Shown here in pieces: positions 16,449 through 24,867 of a stretch of 33,058 bases of DNA (the first letter of the stretch is position 1; each line of letters starts with the position of its first letter). The notes beneath the pieces are model-generated. The model ran no database searches and was not told the DNA's origin. It saw only the letters and a program-made list of their open reading frames with translations. The translations under genes were made by a program, and so were the position numbers. The DNA is from Micromonospora echinofusca (GTDB lineage Bacteria > Actinomycetota > Actinomycetes > Mycobacteriales > Micromonosporaceae), in assembly GCF_017614955.1 (NCBI RefSeq), contig NZ_WVUH01000030.1:1-33058 (forward strand), read 5' to 3'.

Positions 16449-16895
16449 GTGGCACCACAACGTCAACGCGCCCAGGTCGACGTTCACCTGATCCTGCGCC
16501 GAGGCGACGACATCCTGCTCGGCCAGCGCATCAACACCGGCTGGGCCGACGGACAATGGCACGTTCCGTCCGGACACGGCGAGGACCGCGAGTCCGCTCT
16601 TCACACCCTGGTTCGCGAGACCGGTGAAGAGATCGGCATCGCCATCGACGCGGCCGAGGCCCGGTTCGCCCACCTCGTGCACCACTACACCGAGTCGGCT
16701 CGGATGGCGGTCTTCTTCGAGGTCACACGCTGGACCGGCGAGCCGGTCAACACCGAACCGGACAAGTGCACCGGCTGGCGGTGGTTCCCCCTCACGGACC
16801 TGCCCGACCCGCTCATCCCCTACGCCGCCCAGGCCCTCGCCCACTACAGCAAGGGTGAGCCGTACTCCGAGCGTGGCTGGGAGGACATGCCGTGA
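16449..16895 (+). CDS. Nudix hydrolase
   Basis: 148 residues from a GTG with AGGAAAGG upstream. The Nudix box is GHGEDRESALHTLVRETGEE followed by IGI, matching GX5EX7REUXEEXGU. The N-terminal strand VDVHLILRRGDDILLGQRIN and the later WRWFPLTDLPDPLIPYAAQA are typical of MutT-like members. The substrate is unknown. It stands alone between the divergent XRE regulator and an IS5-type remnant, and shares its 129-bp upstream block with another locus 14 kb away. Confidence 0.88.
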   Translation: MAPQRQRAQVDVHLILRRGDDILLGQRINTGWADGQWHVPSGHGEDRESALHTLVRETGEEIGIAIDAAEARFAHLVHHYTESARMAVFFEVTRWTGEPVNTEPDKCTGWRWFPLTDLPDPLIPYAAQALAHYSKGEPYSERGWEDMP

Positions 16896-16904
16896 TCCTT
16901 GCGG

Positions 16905-17255
16905 GGTGAAACGCACCGGTTCGCCGTGGCGGGACCTGCCCGAGCGGTACGGGTCATGGAAGACCGCGCCCACGAACGCTTCAGCAGGTGGGCCGCCGAC
17001 GGTACGTGGGACCGGTTGAAGGCCCACGTCATCGCCTTGGCCGAACTCGACGAGGGCATCGACGGGAACGCCCGGGGCGACGCCACCATCGTGACGCCCA
17101 CCAACACGCCACCGGTACCCGTACAGGGGGCTGCCCACGACAAGTCGCGGGCAGCGCAGGCTATCAGCCGCTCCCGGGGCAGTCTCACCACGAAGATCCA
17201 CACCCTGGCCGACGGGCGTGGTCGATCCCTGGCCACCCGGATCACTCCCGGTTAG
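16905..17255 (+). pseudogene. IS5-family transposase remnant
   Basis: Fragments of an IS5-type transposase are spread over two frames: RTGSPWRDLPERYGSWKT near 16912-16968, then HERFSRWAADGTWDRLKAHV and, later, SRSRGSLTTKIHTLADGRGR near 17170-17225, ending at 17255. The DDE core is incomplete and the regions between have drifted. It begins right after the Nudix stop. It marks an old insertion. Confidence 0.75.
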
Positions 17256-17295
17256 GGTCGACAGCGGAACGCCTCGACGCAGCTGGGGAGAGGTG

Positions 17296-17601
17296 GTGAG
17301 CGTGGCAAGAACGGTGCAGATCCGGACCTACACGGTTCGGGAGGGACTGTTGGACGAGTGGGTGGACAGGTGGCAGCGTTTGGTCGTACCCCTGCGCCGT
17401 GATCTCGGCTTCGGGATTCACGGCTCCTGGAAGGACCGCACGCGTCACCAGCACATTTGGGTCATTTCCTATGACGGGCCAGGATCGTTCGGGGAGGCCA
17501 ACGCCGCGTACTGGGCCTCGGAACGCCGTAAGACGCTCGGTCTGAACCCGGATGACTACCTGGTGGGTGAGGAGATTCGCGAGGTCGAGCAGACGCTATG
17601 A
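17296..17601 (+). CDS. NIPSNAP-family protein
   Basis: 101 residues from a GTG (17296; GTG 17302 is also possible), with GGGGAGAGG just upstream. RTYTVREGLLDEWVDRW at the start and LGFGIHGSW, HIWVISYDGPGSF in the middle match the dimeric alpha/beta-barrel NIPSNAP fold. The biochemical role of the family in bacteria is not settled. Its stop overlaps the convergent WD40 gene by 6 bases. Confidence 0.8.
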   Translation: MSVARTVQIRTYTVREGLLDEWVDRWQRLVVPLRRDLGFGIHGSWKDRTRHQHIWVISYDGPGSFGEANAAYWASERRKTLGLNPDDYLVGEEIREVEQTL

Positions 17602-20600
17602 GTCCGCCTCGACCGGGAGCAGATGGGCTTGCCGTTCGTCGTCGGTGAGCGCACGGAACACCCGGGTCCGGGCTACAGCGGTCAGCTTGTCGAGGTCAAC
17701 GGAGTCCGTCCAGACGCGAGCGGTGCCGTCCGTTGAGCCGGTTACGATCTGTCGCCCGTCTGGAAGCCATGCCAGGCTGGTCACGCCGTCGCGGTGTACG
17801 CCGATCACCTCGCCTTGGTCGTCGTCCATGCCCCAGACCCGGACGGTCCGGTCGTCGGAGCAGGAGGCAAGCCGCCGGCCGTCCGGTGCCCACGCCACCG
17901 CGCGGACCCGCTTCTCGTGGCCGGTCAGTATCCGCGGCTGGTCGGTGCCGGTGAGGTCCCAGACGCGGACGGTCCAGTCTGCGGAGCAGGTGGCGAGCCG
18001 ACGTTCATCAGGTGCCCAGCTGAGTCCGTCCACGTAGTTCTGGTGCCCGGAGTGAACCGTGCTGTCGCCGGGGTGTTCGATGTCCCAAATGCGGACGGTG
18101 CGGTCGTCGGAGCCGGAGGCCAGGTAGCGACCGCTCGGCGACCAGGCGAGCGCGCCTACCCAGTCTGCGTGTCCGCGCAGGACGCCGGCGGTACTGCGCG
18201 CGCGCAGGTCCCACACCCGTATTGTGTTGTCCTTGCATCCGGCCGCCAACCGCGATCCGTCCGGGGACCAGGCCAGCGACTCGGCCTCTCCGTCGAGGCG
18301 CATGTCCCCGTCGTCACGGATCAGATGAATCGAGCCGTCCCGCAGGGCGACGGCGAGCACGTCGGCCGTCGGTGAGCAGGCGAGCGCCACGACCGGCTCC
18401 GGCCCGGGTGCCACGACATCTGTGCCGTCTTGGTGCCACAGCCGGACGGTGCCGTCGACTCCAGCGGTCACGATTCTCGCCGTCCGGTCCAACGCCACGG
18501 CGGTGATCGGTCCCTCGTGTCCGGCCAGCAACCGATGTTCGGCTCCGCGCGGCTGGACCGCCCACGTCCGGGCGGTGCCGTCACCGGAGCCACTGATCAC
18601 TCGCTGGCCGTCTGGCGACAGTGCGACGGACCAGGCGCCTTGGGCGTGCCCGCGGAGTTCGGCCACCTCGCGCAACCGTTGGACGTCCCAGACACGGATG
18701 CTGCCGTCACCGCTGCCGAACACCACCGTCCGACCGTCCGGGGACCAGGTGACCGACCACACCGGTGATCCCTGGCCACCAATCACGTGCCGGGTCTCGC
18801 CGGTCGTTACATCCCAGATCCGTACAGTCTGGTCACCGGAGCCGGTAACGAGCCGGTTGCCGTCCGGGGACCAGGCTACGGCCTCGACGAAGTCACCGTG
18901 CCCGGTCAACCTCCGTTCTGGCTGGCCGTCGGCGAGGTCCCAGACGATGACGGAGCGGTCGTGGGAGGCGGAGGCCAGCCGTCGGGAGTCGGGGGCGAAG
19001 CGCAGGCCCCACACGTCTCCCTCGTGGCCGACAAGGTGAGCGTTGAGCTGCCACGCCGCGGTGTCCCACACTCGGACCGTCCGGTCCCGGCTCGCCCCGG
19101 CCAGACGCGAGCCGTCGGGTGACCAGGCGACACCGCGTGCCACGTCCCCGCAGGGCAGCGCCGCGACCAGGTCTGCCGTTGTGGCCTCCCATACCCGGAC
19201 CGTACCGTCCCGGGAGGCGGTGGCGAGCCGAGCAGAATCCGGCGACCAGTCGACGGCCTCCACCATGCCGGTGTGCCCCCGCAGCACTCGGACGACTGTG
19301 CCGGTGTCGGCGTGCCAGACCCGCGCGGTGCCGTCCCGGGATCCGGTTGCCAGGTACGTGCCGTCTGGTGACCAGGCCACGCCACGGACGGCGTCGGTAT
19401 GCCCGATGAGTACTGCCTCGGTGTGACTGAACGCCAACGCTGCCATCAGTGCCCGGCGAGCAACCGGGGTTGGCGGACACTCTCGCAGCGCGGCCGACGT
19501 CAGCAGCACCGCCAACTCTGGATAGCGGTCCACGTTGCCGAGCGCGAACTGACCGATCGTTTCCGACACCCGGTGTAGGAACGCGGTGTCCCGGCTCCGG
19601 GATGCGTTCACCAGGGCACGGGCGGTCGGGCTGTCTTGGCCGGCGGACTCCATCGCTTCCAGCCACTGCCCGGCCAGTGCAAGCCGTTCCCCGGTCAGGA
19701 GATAGTCGGCGCTGCACCCGGCATGCGTCCAGTCCGCCGCCCATCGCTCCAGCTCGGTACGCCGCCGCAACTGCTCCGCTCGCGCCTCCACCTGTTGCCG
19801 CAGCGGCGCCCAGCGGCGGAAGAGGGCCTCGTGCGCAACCTGCACATAGGGTTCACCGTCGAGCACGTCGGTGGTCAGCAGGCGGGTATCGGTGAAGACG
19901 TTGATCACCCGGCGTTGGTCATCGGACAGCTCCCGCATTGGCACTCGACGCCGGGTCGGCTCGACTCCTTCCATCGCCACGAGACGCAACAGGGTGGCCA
20001 GGACGTCGTCGGCGCTGCTGTCTCGGCGTACCTCGGCCATGACCATGTCGGCCTGGCGGCCCAGTGCCCCCGCTACCCCACCGAGGGTTTGGTACGCCTG
20101 GCGTGTGGCGACGTGACCCGGTCCAGCAGCCAGGTACATCTCCTGAAGAAGGTACGCCAGTAGCGGCAACGCGTCCGGCGTGGCAGTGTCGGCGACAATC
20201 TGTTCGACGAGGCCGTCCTCGAATTGCATCCCGGCGAGCTGAGCGGGCTTCTCTACGACTGCGATGAGATCTCGCGATCGCATGGTACCCAGAGCAGTCG
20301 GTTTGGCGAACAGTTCCGGACGCGGACCTACGAGCAGGTCGGCGAGAAACTCGACACGGAGCGTCGCGATGACCCAGAGCCTCCGGTCGGCCTCTAGCGC
20401 GGTCGCGACCTGTTCCAGGAACATGGCCCGTTCCGCGGCGCTGGACAGCGTGGCCAACTCTTCGAGCTGATCGAGAATCAGAAGGACACGTCCAAGCCGA
20501 TGACCTGTTCGGGCTCGCCAGGTCGCCAGGTTGCGGGCGAGACTGTCCGGACGTGCCCGCACCTCCCTCAAAGCAACAGCCCGGTTGGCGGCACCCAACG

Positions 20601-21117
20601 CGACCGCCAGGTCAGCAAGCCCTCCGAGCGGTTCGCCGGCCGGCGTGACCGTCGGCAGCACGTGCCACCGGCTCCCTCGCAGCCGGGGAACGACGCCTGC
20701 GTGCACCAGCGATGACTTGCCGCTGCCGGAGGCGCCGGTGACACAGACGAACCTGTCGGACCCGTCCAGTCCCAGCTCGTGCAGCCGTCGAAGCAGCGTA
20801 TTGACCTGCTCGTCCCGGCCGAAGAACACAGACGCGTCCTGCTCCGTGAAGGCGGAGAGCCCAGGATAAGGGCTACGCTCCGCCCGCCATGTGGGACGTG
20901 GACTGCGAGGCGCTTCCCACCACAGCAGCAGGCCGTTCCCAACGATCAGCACCACCAGCAGGACAATCAGCGCAGGACCGGCGACCTGGCGGATTCTAAC
21001 TGTCAGTGGCGAGGCATCGGTGTTGGCAAAGAAATTGACCGCTATCTCCAGCAAGACGGCGATGATCAGGAGTGATAGCTGAAAGACAACGGGAGGACGT
21101 CGACTCGGCCGCACCAA
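17596..21117 (-). CDS. Membrane-anchored STAND ATPase with fourteen WD40 repeats
   Basis: 1173 residues. Two N-terminal hydrophobic segments (about 12-31 and 45-67) should anchor it in the membrane. SPYPGLSAFTEQDASVFFGR (82-101) is the entry signature of the nSTAND1 group, followed by Walker A GASGSGKS (128-135) and Walker B VLLILDQLEEL (about 215-225). After a helical linker come fourteen WD40 units from about residue 580 to the end, many ending RVWD or RIWD, enough for two seven-bladed propellers. STAND proteins are signal-responsive switches, and in actinomycetes this architecture is associated with regulation or defence. It is transcribed convergently to the NIPSNAP gene, with 6-base overlap of the stops. 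Confidence 0.9.
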   Translation of the reverse strand: MVRPSRRPPVVFQLSLLIIAVLLEIAVNFFANTDASPLTVRIRQVAGPALIVLLVVLIVGNGLLLWWEAPRSPRPTWRAERSPYPGLSAFTEQDASVFFGRDEQVNTLLRRLHELGLDGSDRFVCVTGASGSGKSSLVHAGVVPRLRGSRWHVLPTVTPAGEPLGGLADLAVALGAANRAVALREVRARPDSLARNLATWRARTGHRLGRVLLILDQLEELATLSSAAERAMFLEQVATALEADRRLWVIATLRVEFLADLLVGPRPELFAKPTALGTMRSRDLIAVVEKPAQLAGMQFEDGLVEQIVADTATPDALPLLAYLLQEMYLAAGPGHVATRQAYQTLGGVAGALGRQADMVMAEVRRDSSADDVLATLLRLVAMEGVEPTRRRVPMRELSDDQRRVINVFTDTRLLTTDVLDGEPYVQVAHEALFRRWAPLRQQVEARAEQLRRRTELERWAADWTHAGCSADYLLTGERLALAGQWLEAMESAGQDSPTARALVNASRSRDTAFLHRVSETIGQFALGNVDRYPELAVLLTSAALRECPPTPVARRALMAALAFSHTEAVLIGHTDAVRGVAWSPDGTYLATGSRDGTARVWHADTGTVVRVLRGHTGMVEAVDWSPDSARLATASRDGTVRVWEATTADLVAALPCGDVARGVAWSPDGSRLAGASRDRTVRVWDTAAWQLNAHLVGHEGDVWGLRFAPDSRRLASASHDRSVIVWDLADGQPERRLTGHGDFVEAVAWSPDGNRLVTGSGDQTVRIWDVTTGETRHVIGGQGSPVWSVTWSPDGRTVVFGSGDGSIRVWDVQRLREVAELRGHAQGAWSVALSPDGQRVISGSGDGTARTWAVQPRGAEHRLLAGHEGPITAVALDRTARIVTAGVDGTVRLWHQDGTDVVAPGPEPVVALACSPTADVLAVALRDGSIHLIRDDGDMRLDGEAESLAWSPDGSRLAAGCKDNTIRVWDLRARSTAGVLRGHADWVGALAWSPSGRYLASGSDDRTVRIWDIEHPGDSTVHSGHQNYVDGLSWAPDERRLATCSADWTVRVWDLTGTDQPRILTGHEKRVRAVAWAPDGRRLASCSDDRTVRVWGMDDDQGEVIGVHRDGVTSLAWLPDGRQIVTGSTDGTARVWTDSVDLDKLTAVARTRVFRALTDDERQAHLLPVEADS

Positions 21118-21470
21118 CCCTCCCCAGCGATGATCCCCGATACCATCACGTTAGCGGGTACGGGCTCGTATACATATCAGCGGTGCGGATAAAGAACCCT
21201 TGGCCCCCCGTTATCCCACTCTCGCCGCCGTCCGGGCTCCCACCACAGCGTGGAGAGTCGAAACACTCGGCGGTCCGGCCGGGTCAGCGCAGCGCAGTGG
21301 CCAGGCCGCGCTCGCGGCCTTCCGGGCGCGCACGTCCGGGCGGCTGCGCCGCGCCGACCTGGCCACCGCGCCCGACACCACCACGGCGGTGGCCGAGGGA
21401 GTGGCCGCTGGTGGCCCAGCCAGCATCCGCTGGGCCACCAGCCTTCTATCAACCACAGGAGGAGCGCGTC
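21118..21470. other. Intergenic region, possible gene remnant
   Basis: The left part is the divergent upstream region of the WD40 gene. At about 21280-21450 one frame reads ALAAFRARTSGRLRRADLA and onward with high GC at third positions, which could be the end of a lost gene, but I do not recognise it. AGGAGGA at 21457-21463 is the ribosome site for the next gene. Confidence 0.4.
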
Positions 21471-22328
21471 GTGGATCTCGGCTCCCAGACCAGCACCGAG
21501 CCATCATCGGACGTGGTGCCCGTCGACCGGTGGCACCAGATCAACCTGACCTTCTCGAACTGGCACACTGCTGATGAGTTCGCCGCAGCGCCGCTCGCCC
21601 CCGCGCTCATCGCTACCGAAGACGACGGCGCGATGACCGCTTTCTGGTTCGTCCGCAAGAGCGAGACGTGGCGGCTGCGGCTACTGTCCGGCGACCGCTC
21701 GCCCAGGTCTACGCCCTCCTCGCCTCCATTACCAGCGACGACCGCATCCGCGGTGTCACCGAGCCCGTCTACCGGCCTGAGGCGTACGCCTTCGGCGGGG
21801 ACCAGGCGATGACGGTCGCCCACACCCTTTTCCACGTCGACAGCCGCCACATTCTCGGCTATCTCGCCACCGCTGGCGGCACTCACCGACGTGAAATCGG
21901 CGTCCTGCTCACCACTCGCCTCATGCGCGCCGCCGGACTGGAGTTCTCCGAGCAGGGCGACGTCTGGCGGCTCCTCGCCACGCGCCGGCGCCAGCCAAAC
22001 GCCCAGCGCCGGGCCCCGGCTGATCGGGGCTTTGCAGCGCCTGCTCACCGCTGCCGACGACACGCCCCGAAGCCCTCTGGTCATCACCCCGGGCTGCCCG
22101 CAAGCACACAAGCAGGCGGGCGCGGACCTCGGTTTCCTCGACCGGCATGGCGTGCTGACCCGCGGCCTGCGCGAGGTAATGACCCACCACATCCTGTTTC
22201 TGTTCAACCGGCTCGGCATCTCCGCCGCCGACACCTGGCTGCTCGCGACGGCAGCCGTGCACGTCACCTTCCACCACCCGTTCGACACCCAAACCGGCTA
22301 CCAGCCTGCCGGAACGACCGACAGTAGG
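21471..22328 (+). pseudogene. Thiopeptide-type bacteriocin biosynthesis protein, two frameshifts
   Basis: Three consecutive frames make one protein of about 285 residues. From GTG 21471 with AGGAGGA upstream: RWHQINLTFSNWHTADEFAA and FWFVRKSETWRLRLLSGD, the usual start of the stand-alone lantibiotic dehydratase C-terminal (elimination) domain. After a shift near 21700: LAQVYALLASITSDDRIRG and YRPEAYAFGGDQAMTVAHTL. After a second shift near 21990: LIGALQRLLTAAD and MTHHILFLFNRLGISAADTW. In class I lanthipeptide and thiopeptide pathways this domain removes glutamate from glutamylated Ser/Thr. The last frame has no stop and runs into the methyltransferase gene. As it stands the gene is broken unless the indels are sequencing errors. 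Confidence 0.7.
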
Positions 22329-22337
22329 GTGAACGCA

Positions 22338-23555
22338 GTGAACACGTCCCCAACCGAATCTGGAACGTCGAGTGCCGCCGTGCTCCGCGACCAACTCGTC
22401 GGCACTCTCGAACAGCGCGGTCACATCCGTTCCGCTACCGTCGAGCGGGCATTCCGTACGGTCCCCCGGGAGCGGTTCCTGCCCGGTGTCGACCTGGAAA
22501 CCGTCTACACCCGCCGCCAGATCGTCACCAAACGGGACCCCAACGGTGCGGCGTTGTCATCAGCGTCGAGTCCCAGCCTGGTGGCCGACATGCTCGAACA
22601 ACTCGCCCCACGACCCGGCCACCGCGTCCTGGAGATCGGCGCGGCCACCGGCATCAACGCCGCCCTCCTCGCCGAGTTGACCAGCCCCGGCGGCAAGGTC
22701 GTCACCATCGAACTCGACCAGGACCTCGCCGACGGCGCCCGCGCCAGCCTCGGCCGCGCCGGCTACGACACCGTCGAAGTGATCCGCGGCGACGGAGCCC
22801 TCGGTCACCCCGCTCACGCGCCCTACGACCGGATCGTCGTCACCGCCGGAGCCTGGGACATCTCCGCCGGCTGGTGGGATCAACTCGCCGATGACGGCCG
22901 CATCGTCGTGCCCCTGCGCGTGCACGAGAGCGGCCTGACCCGATGCTTCGCCTTCGACCGCACCGCCCCCCACCAGTTGGTCGGCACTACGACACCGCTG
23001 GTCTGCGGGTTCGTCCCCATGCGCGGCACCGCCGCGCACACCGACCACCACGTACGCCTCGACGCCGACGTGGTCCTCAAACTCGACGCCACCGACCAGC
23101 CTGACCGCGCCGCCCTCAGCAGCGCCCTCAGCCACCCCCGGCTCGAACGCTGGACCGGCATCCAGGTCAGCGACGCAGACCCCATCGGTCACCTCGACCT
23201 GTGGCTGCTCGTGCACACCGACAGGCCGTTCGGTCGCCTCGGCGTCGGCGACACCGCCCGCACCAGCGGACTGGTCACCCCCGCCTACCGGTGGGCCGGT
23301 GCCGCCATCTACCACGGCGCAACCATCGCCTACCTCGCCTTCCAAGACGTCGGCAACGGCCACCACGAACTCGGCGCGATCGCCCACGGACCAGACGCCA
23401 CCACGCTCGCCACCGACCTCACCAACCTGCTCGACCAGTGGGACGAGGCAGGCCGCCCCAACCAGCCCACCGTCACCGCCCAGCGCGCAGGAACCCGACC
23501 TGCCGAACGTGGTGGCATCAGCCGATCCGACACGGTCCTCACGATCTCCTTCTGA
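22338..23555 (+). CDS. PIMT-like methyltransferase, FxLD lanthipeptide type
   Basis: 405 residues from GTG 22338 (GTG 22329 is also in frame). The first 210 residues resemble protein L-isoaspartate O-methyltransferase: AFRTVPRERFLPGV, VLEIGAATGINAALLAEL (SAM site) and APYDRIVVTAGAWDIS. About 190 further residues (from about 215) are the extension seen in the methyltransferase, FxLD system family of lanthipeptide clusters. PIMT homologues of this kind methylate Asp side chains of modified precursors, leading to aspartimide or isoaspartate. It follows, and is in frame with, the broken thiopeptide-type gene. The start choice is weak because the ribosome site is poor. Confidence 0.75.
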   Translation: MNTSPTESGTSSAAVLRDQLVGTLEQRGHIRSATVERAFRTVPRERFLPGVDLETVYTRRQIVTKRDPNGAALSSASSPSLVADMLEQLAPRPGHRVLEIGAATGINAALLAELTSPGGKVVTIELDQDLADGARASLGRAGYDTVEVIRGDGALGHPAHAPYDRIVVTAGAWDISAGWWDQLADDGRIVVPLRVHESGLTRCFAFDRTAPHQLVGTTTPLVCGFVPMRGTAAHTDHHVRLDADVVLKLDATDQPDRAALSSALSHPRLERWTGIQVSDADPIGHLDLWLLVHTDRPFGRLGVGDTARTSGLVTPAYRWAGAAIYHGATIAYLAFQDVGNGHHELGAIAHGPDATTLATDLTNLLDQWDEAGRPNQPTVTAQRAGTRPAERGGISRSDTVLTISF

Positions 23556-23689
23556 ACGCGTGCCCTGCCGGGGCGGCGCCCTGTCTCGTCCCGGCGGGCC
23601 CCGCGACGAGCCCAGCTGACCCCACGAAGGGCCACCGGCTGGGGCGCCTCGTTGCCGACAGGCGGCCTTCCGCAGCAGATGAGGACACC

Positions 23690-24784
23690 ATGCCCCCGCC
23701 TCTTGCCTCCGCCATCGCGGCGCGCTTCCCTCTCGTCGCACGGAAACGACCGGCTGCCAAACCACTGGACTCCCGGGTCGACCGGCTCGTCGGGCTCGCC
23801 GAGACCACCTACCGCGAACGCGACCCGGAGAAGGCGTCCATGGTGTTCAACGGGGCTGCCCTCGTCGCCTCCGACTGCGGAGACACAGAACTCGCCCGCG
23901 CCTGGTGCCACCGCCACGCGGACCTCTATCTCAGCCAGGCCCCCCTCGACGGGTACACCGCCCGGTTCGCCCTCGAACCAGTCGTCAATCTCGCTCGCCT
24001 GCACATCCGCGACGGTGACGGCGACCGCGCACACCGCCTGCTCACCGACCTGTACGCGGCGATCGTCAACGGCACCCGTGCCTCCGTTGACGACCTGGAG
24101 ATACATCCTGGGCAGTTCCCGGCCGATCCCGACGAGCTCGAACACATCATCAGGTGGCTGCGTAGCGTCCTGCTCTCCGATGGAACCCGCGCCCTCACCT
24201 GTGTCGGACGCTGGGACGATGCCCTGACCCACGTGTACCACTACGACGGAATCGGCCCCACTCTCCTCGATGGGCGACAGGCCGTGATCGTGGCTCACCT
24301 CCTGCACGGCGAGGGACACCTGGCTGGTGCCCTCCTCGACGAAACCAAGATCGAGCAGCCATGGGAGCAAGCGGTGCACGGCGTCCTCAAGAGCTGGCAG
24401 ACGCTGACGGTAGACGCCCCCCGAGCCGACCACGATGAACTCATCGACCGAGCGTTGGCTGTACCGCAGTCCCCTGGACTCTCGGTGTTCCGCGTTCGCC
24501 TCATCCTCACGGCCCTGGATCTCGCCATTGGCCTGCCGACCAAGGTCGTTGACGACCTGACCGACCGGCTGGCGTCAGACGTCATCAGCGACGAGGACGC
24601 CCACGCCGCACGCGACCTTCTCCACCACCCCGCCGTCAGCCATCGACAACAAGGGCGACTGAGTCAATTGATCACGGCGAGCGGCTTGGGCCGGGGCCAC
24701 CTGCCAGACACGGTACGCGAGCCGCTTGCATCCGCACTCGGACTGGCCGGAACCGTAATCCACCGGTCCCGCTTCCGACGATGA
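23690..24784 (+). CDS. Unknown helical protein between two methyltransferases
   Basis: 364 residues from ATG 23690 with GAGGA upstream. The sequence is mainly helical and TPR-like in feel (VDRLVGLAETTYRERDPEKA, LARAWCHRHADLYLSQAP, LHIRDGDGDRAHRLLTDLYA) without a catalytic motif. I do not recognise the family. Its conserved placement between two FxLD-type methyltransferases suggests that it serves the same peptide pathway, perhaps as a regulator or scaffold. It ends 83 bases before the second methyltransferase start. Confidence 0.55.
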   Translation: MPPPLASAIAARFPLVARKRPAAKPLDSRVDRLVGLAETTYRERDPEKASMVFNGAALVASDCGDTELARAWCHRHADLYLSQAPLDGYTARFALEPVVNLARLHIRDGDGDRAHRLLTDLYAAIVNGTRASVDDLEIHPGQFPADPDELEHIIRWLRSVLLSDGTRALTCVGRWDDALTHVYHYDGIGPTLLDGRQAVIVAHLLHGEGHLAGALLDETKIEQPWEQAVHGVLKSWQTLTVDAPRADHDELIDRALAVPQSPGLSVFRVRLILTALDLAIGLPTKVVDDLTDRLASDVISDEDAHAARDLLHHPAVSHRQQGRLSQLITASGLGRGHLPDTVREPLASALGLAGTVIHRSRFRR

Positions 24785-24867
24785 CCCGAGCCCGACCACG
24801 TTCGAACGACGTTAGCTGGTTACCCGCACCGTTCTCCGCACCGACCCATTCACGAGAAGGGGCGTTC

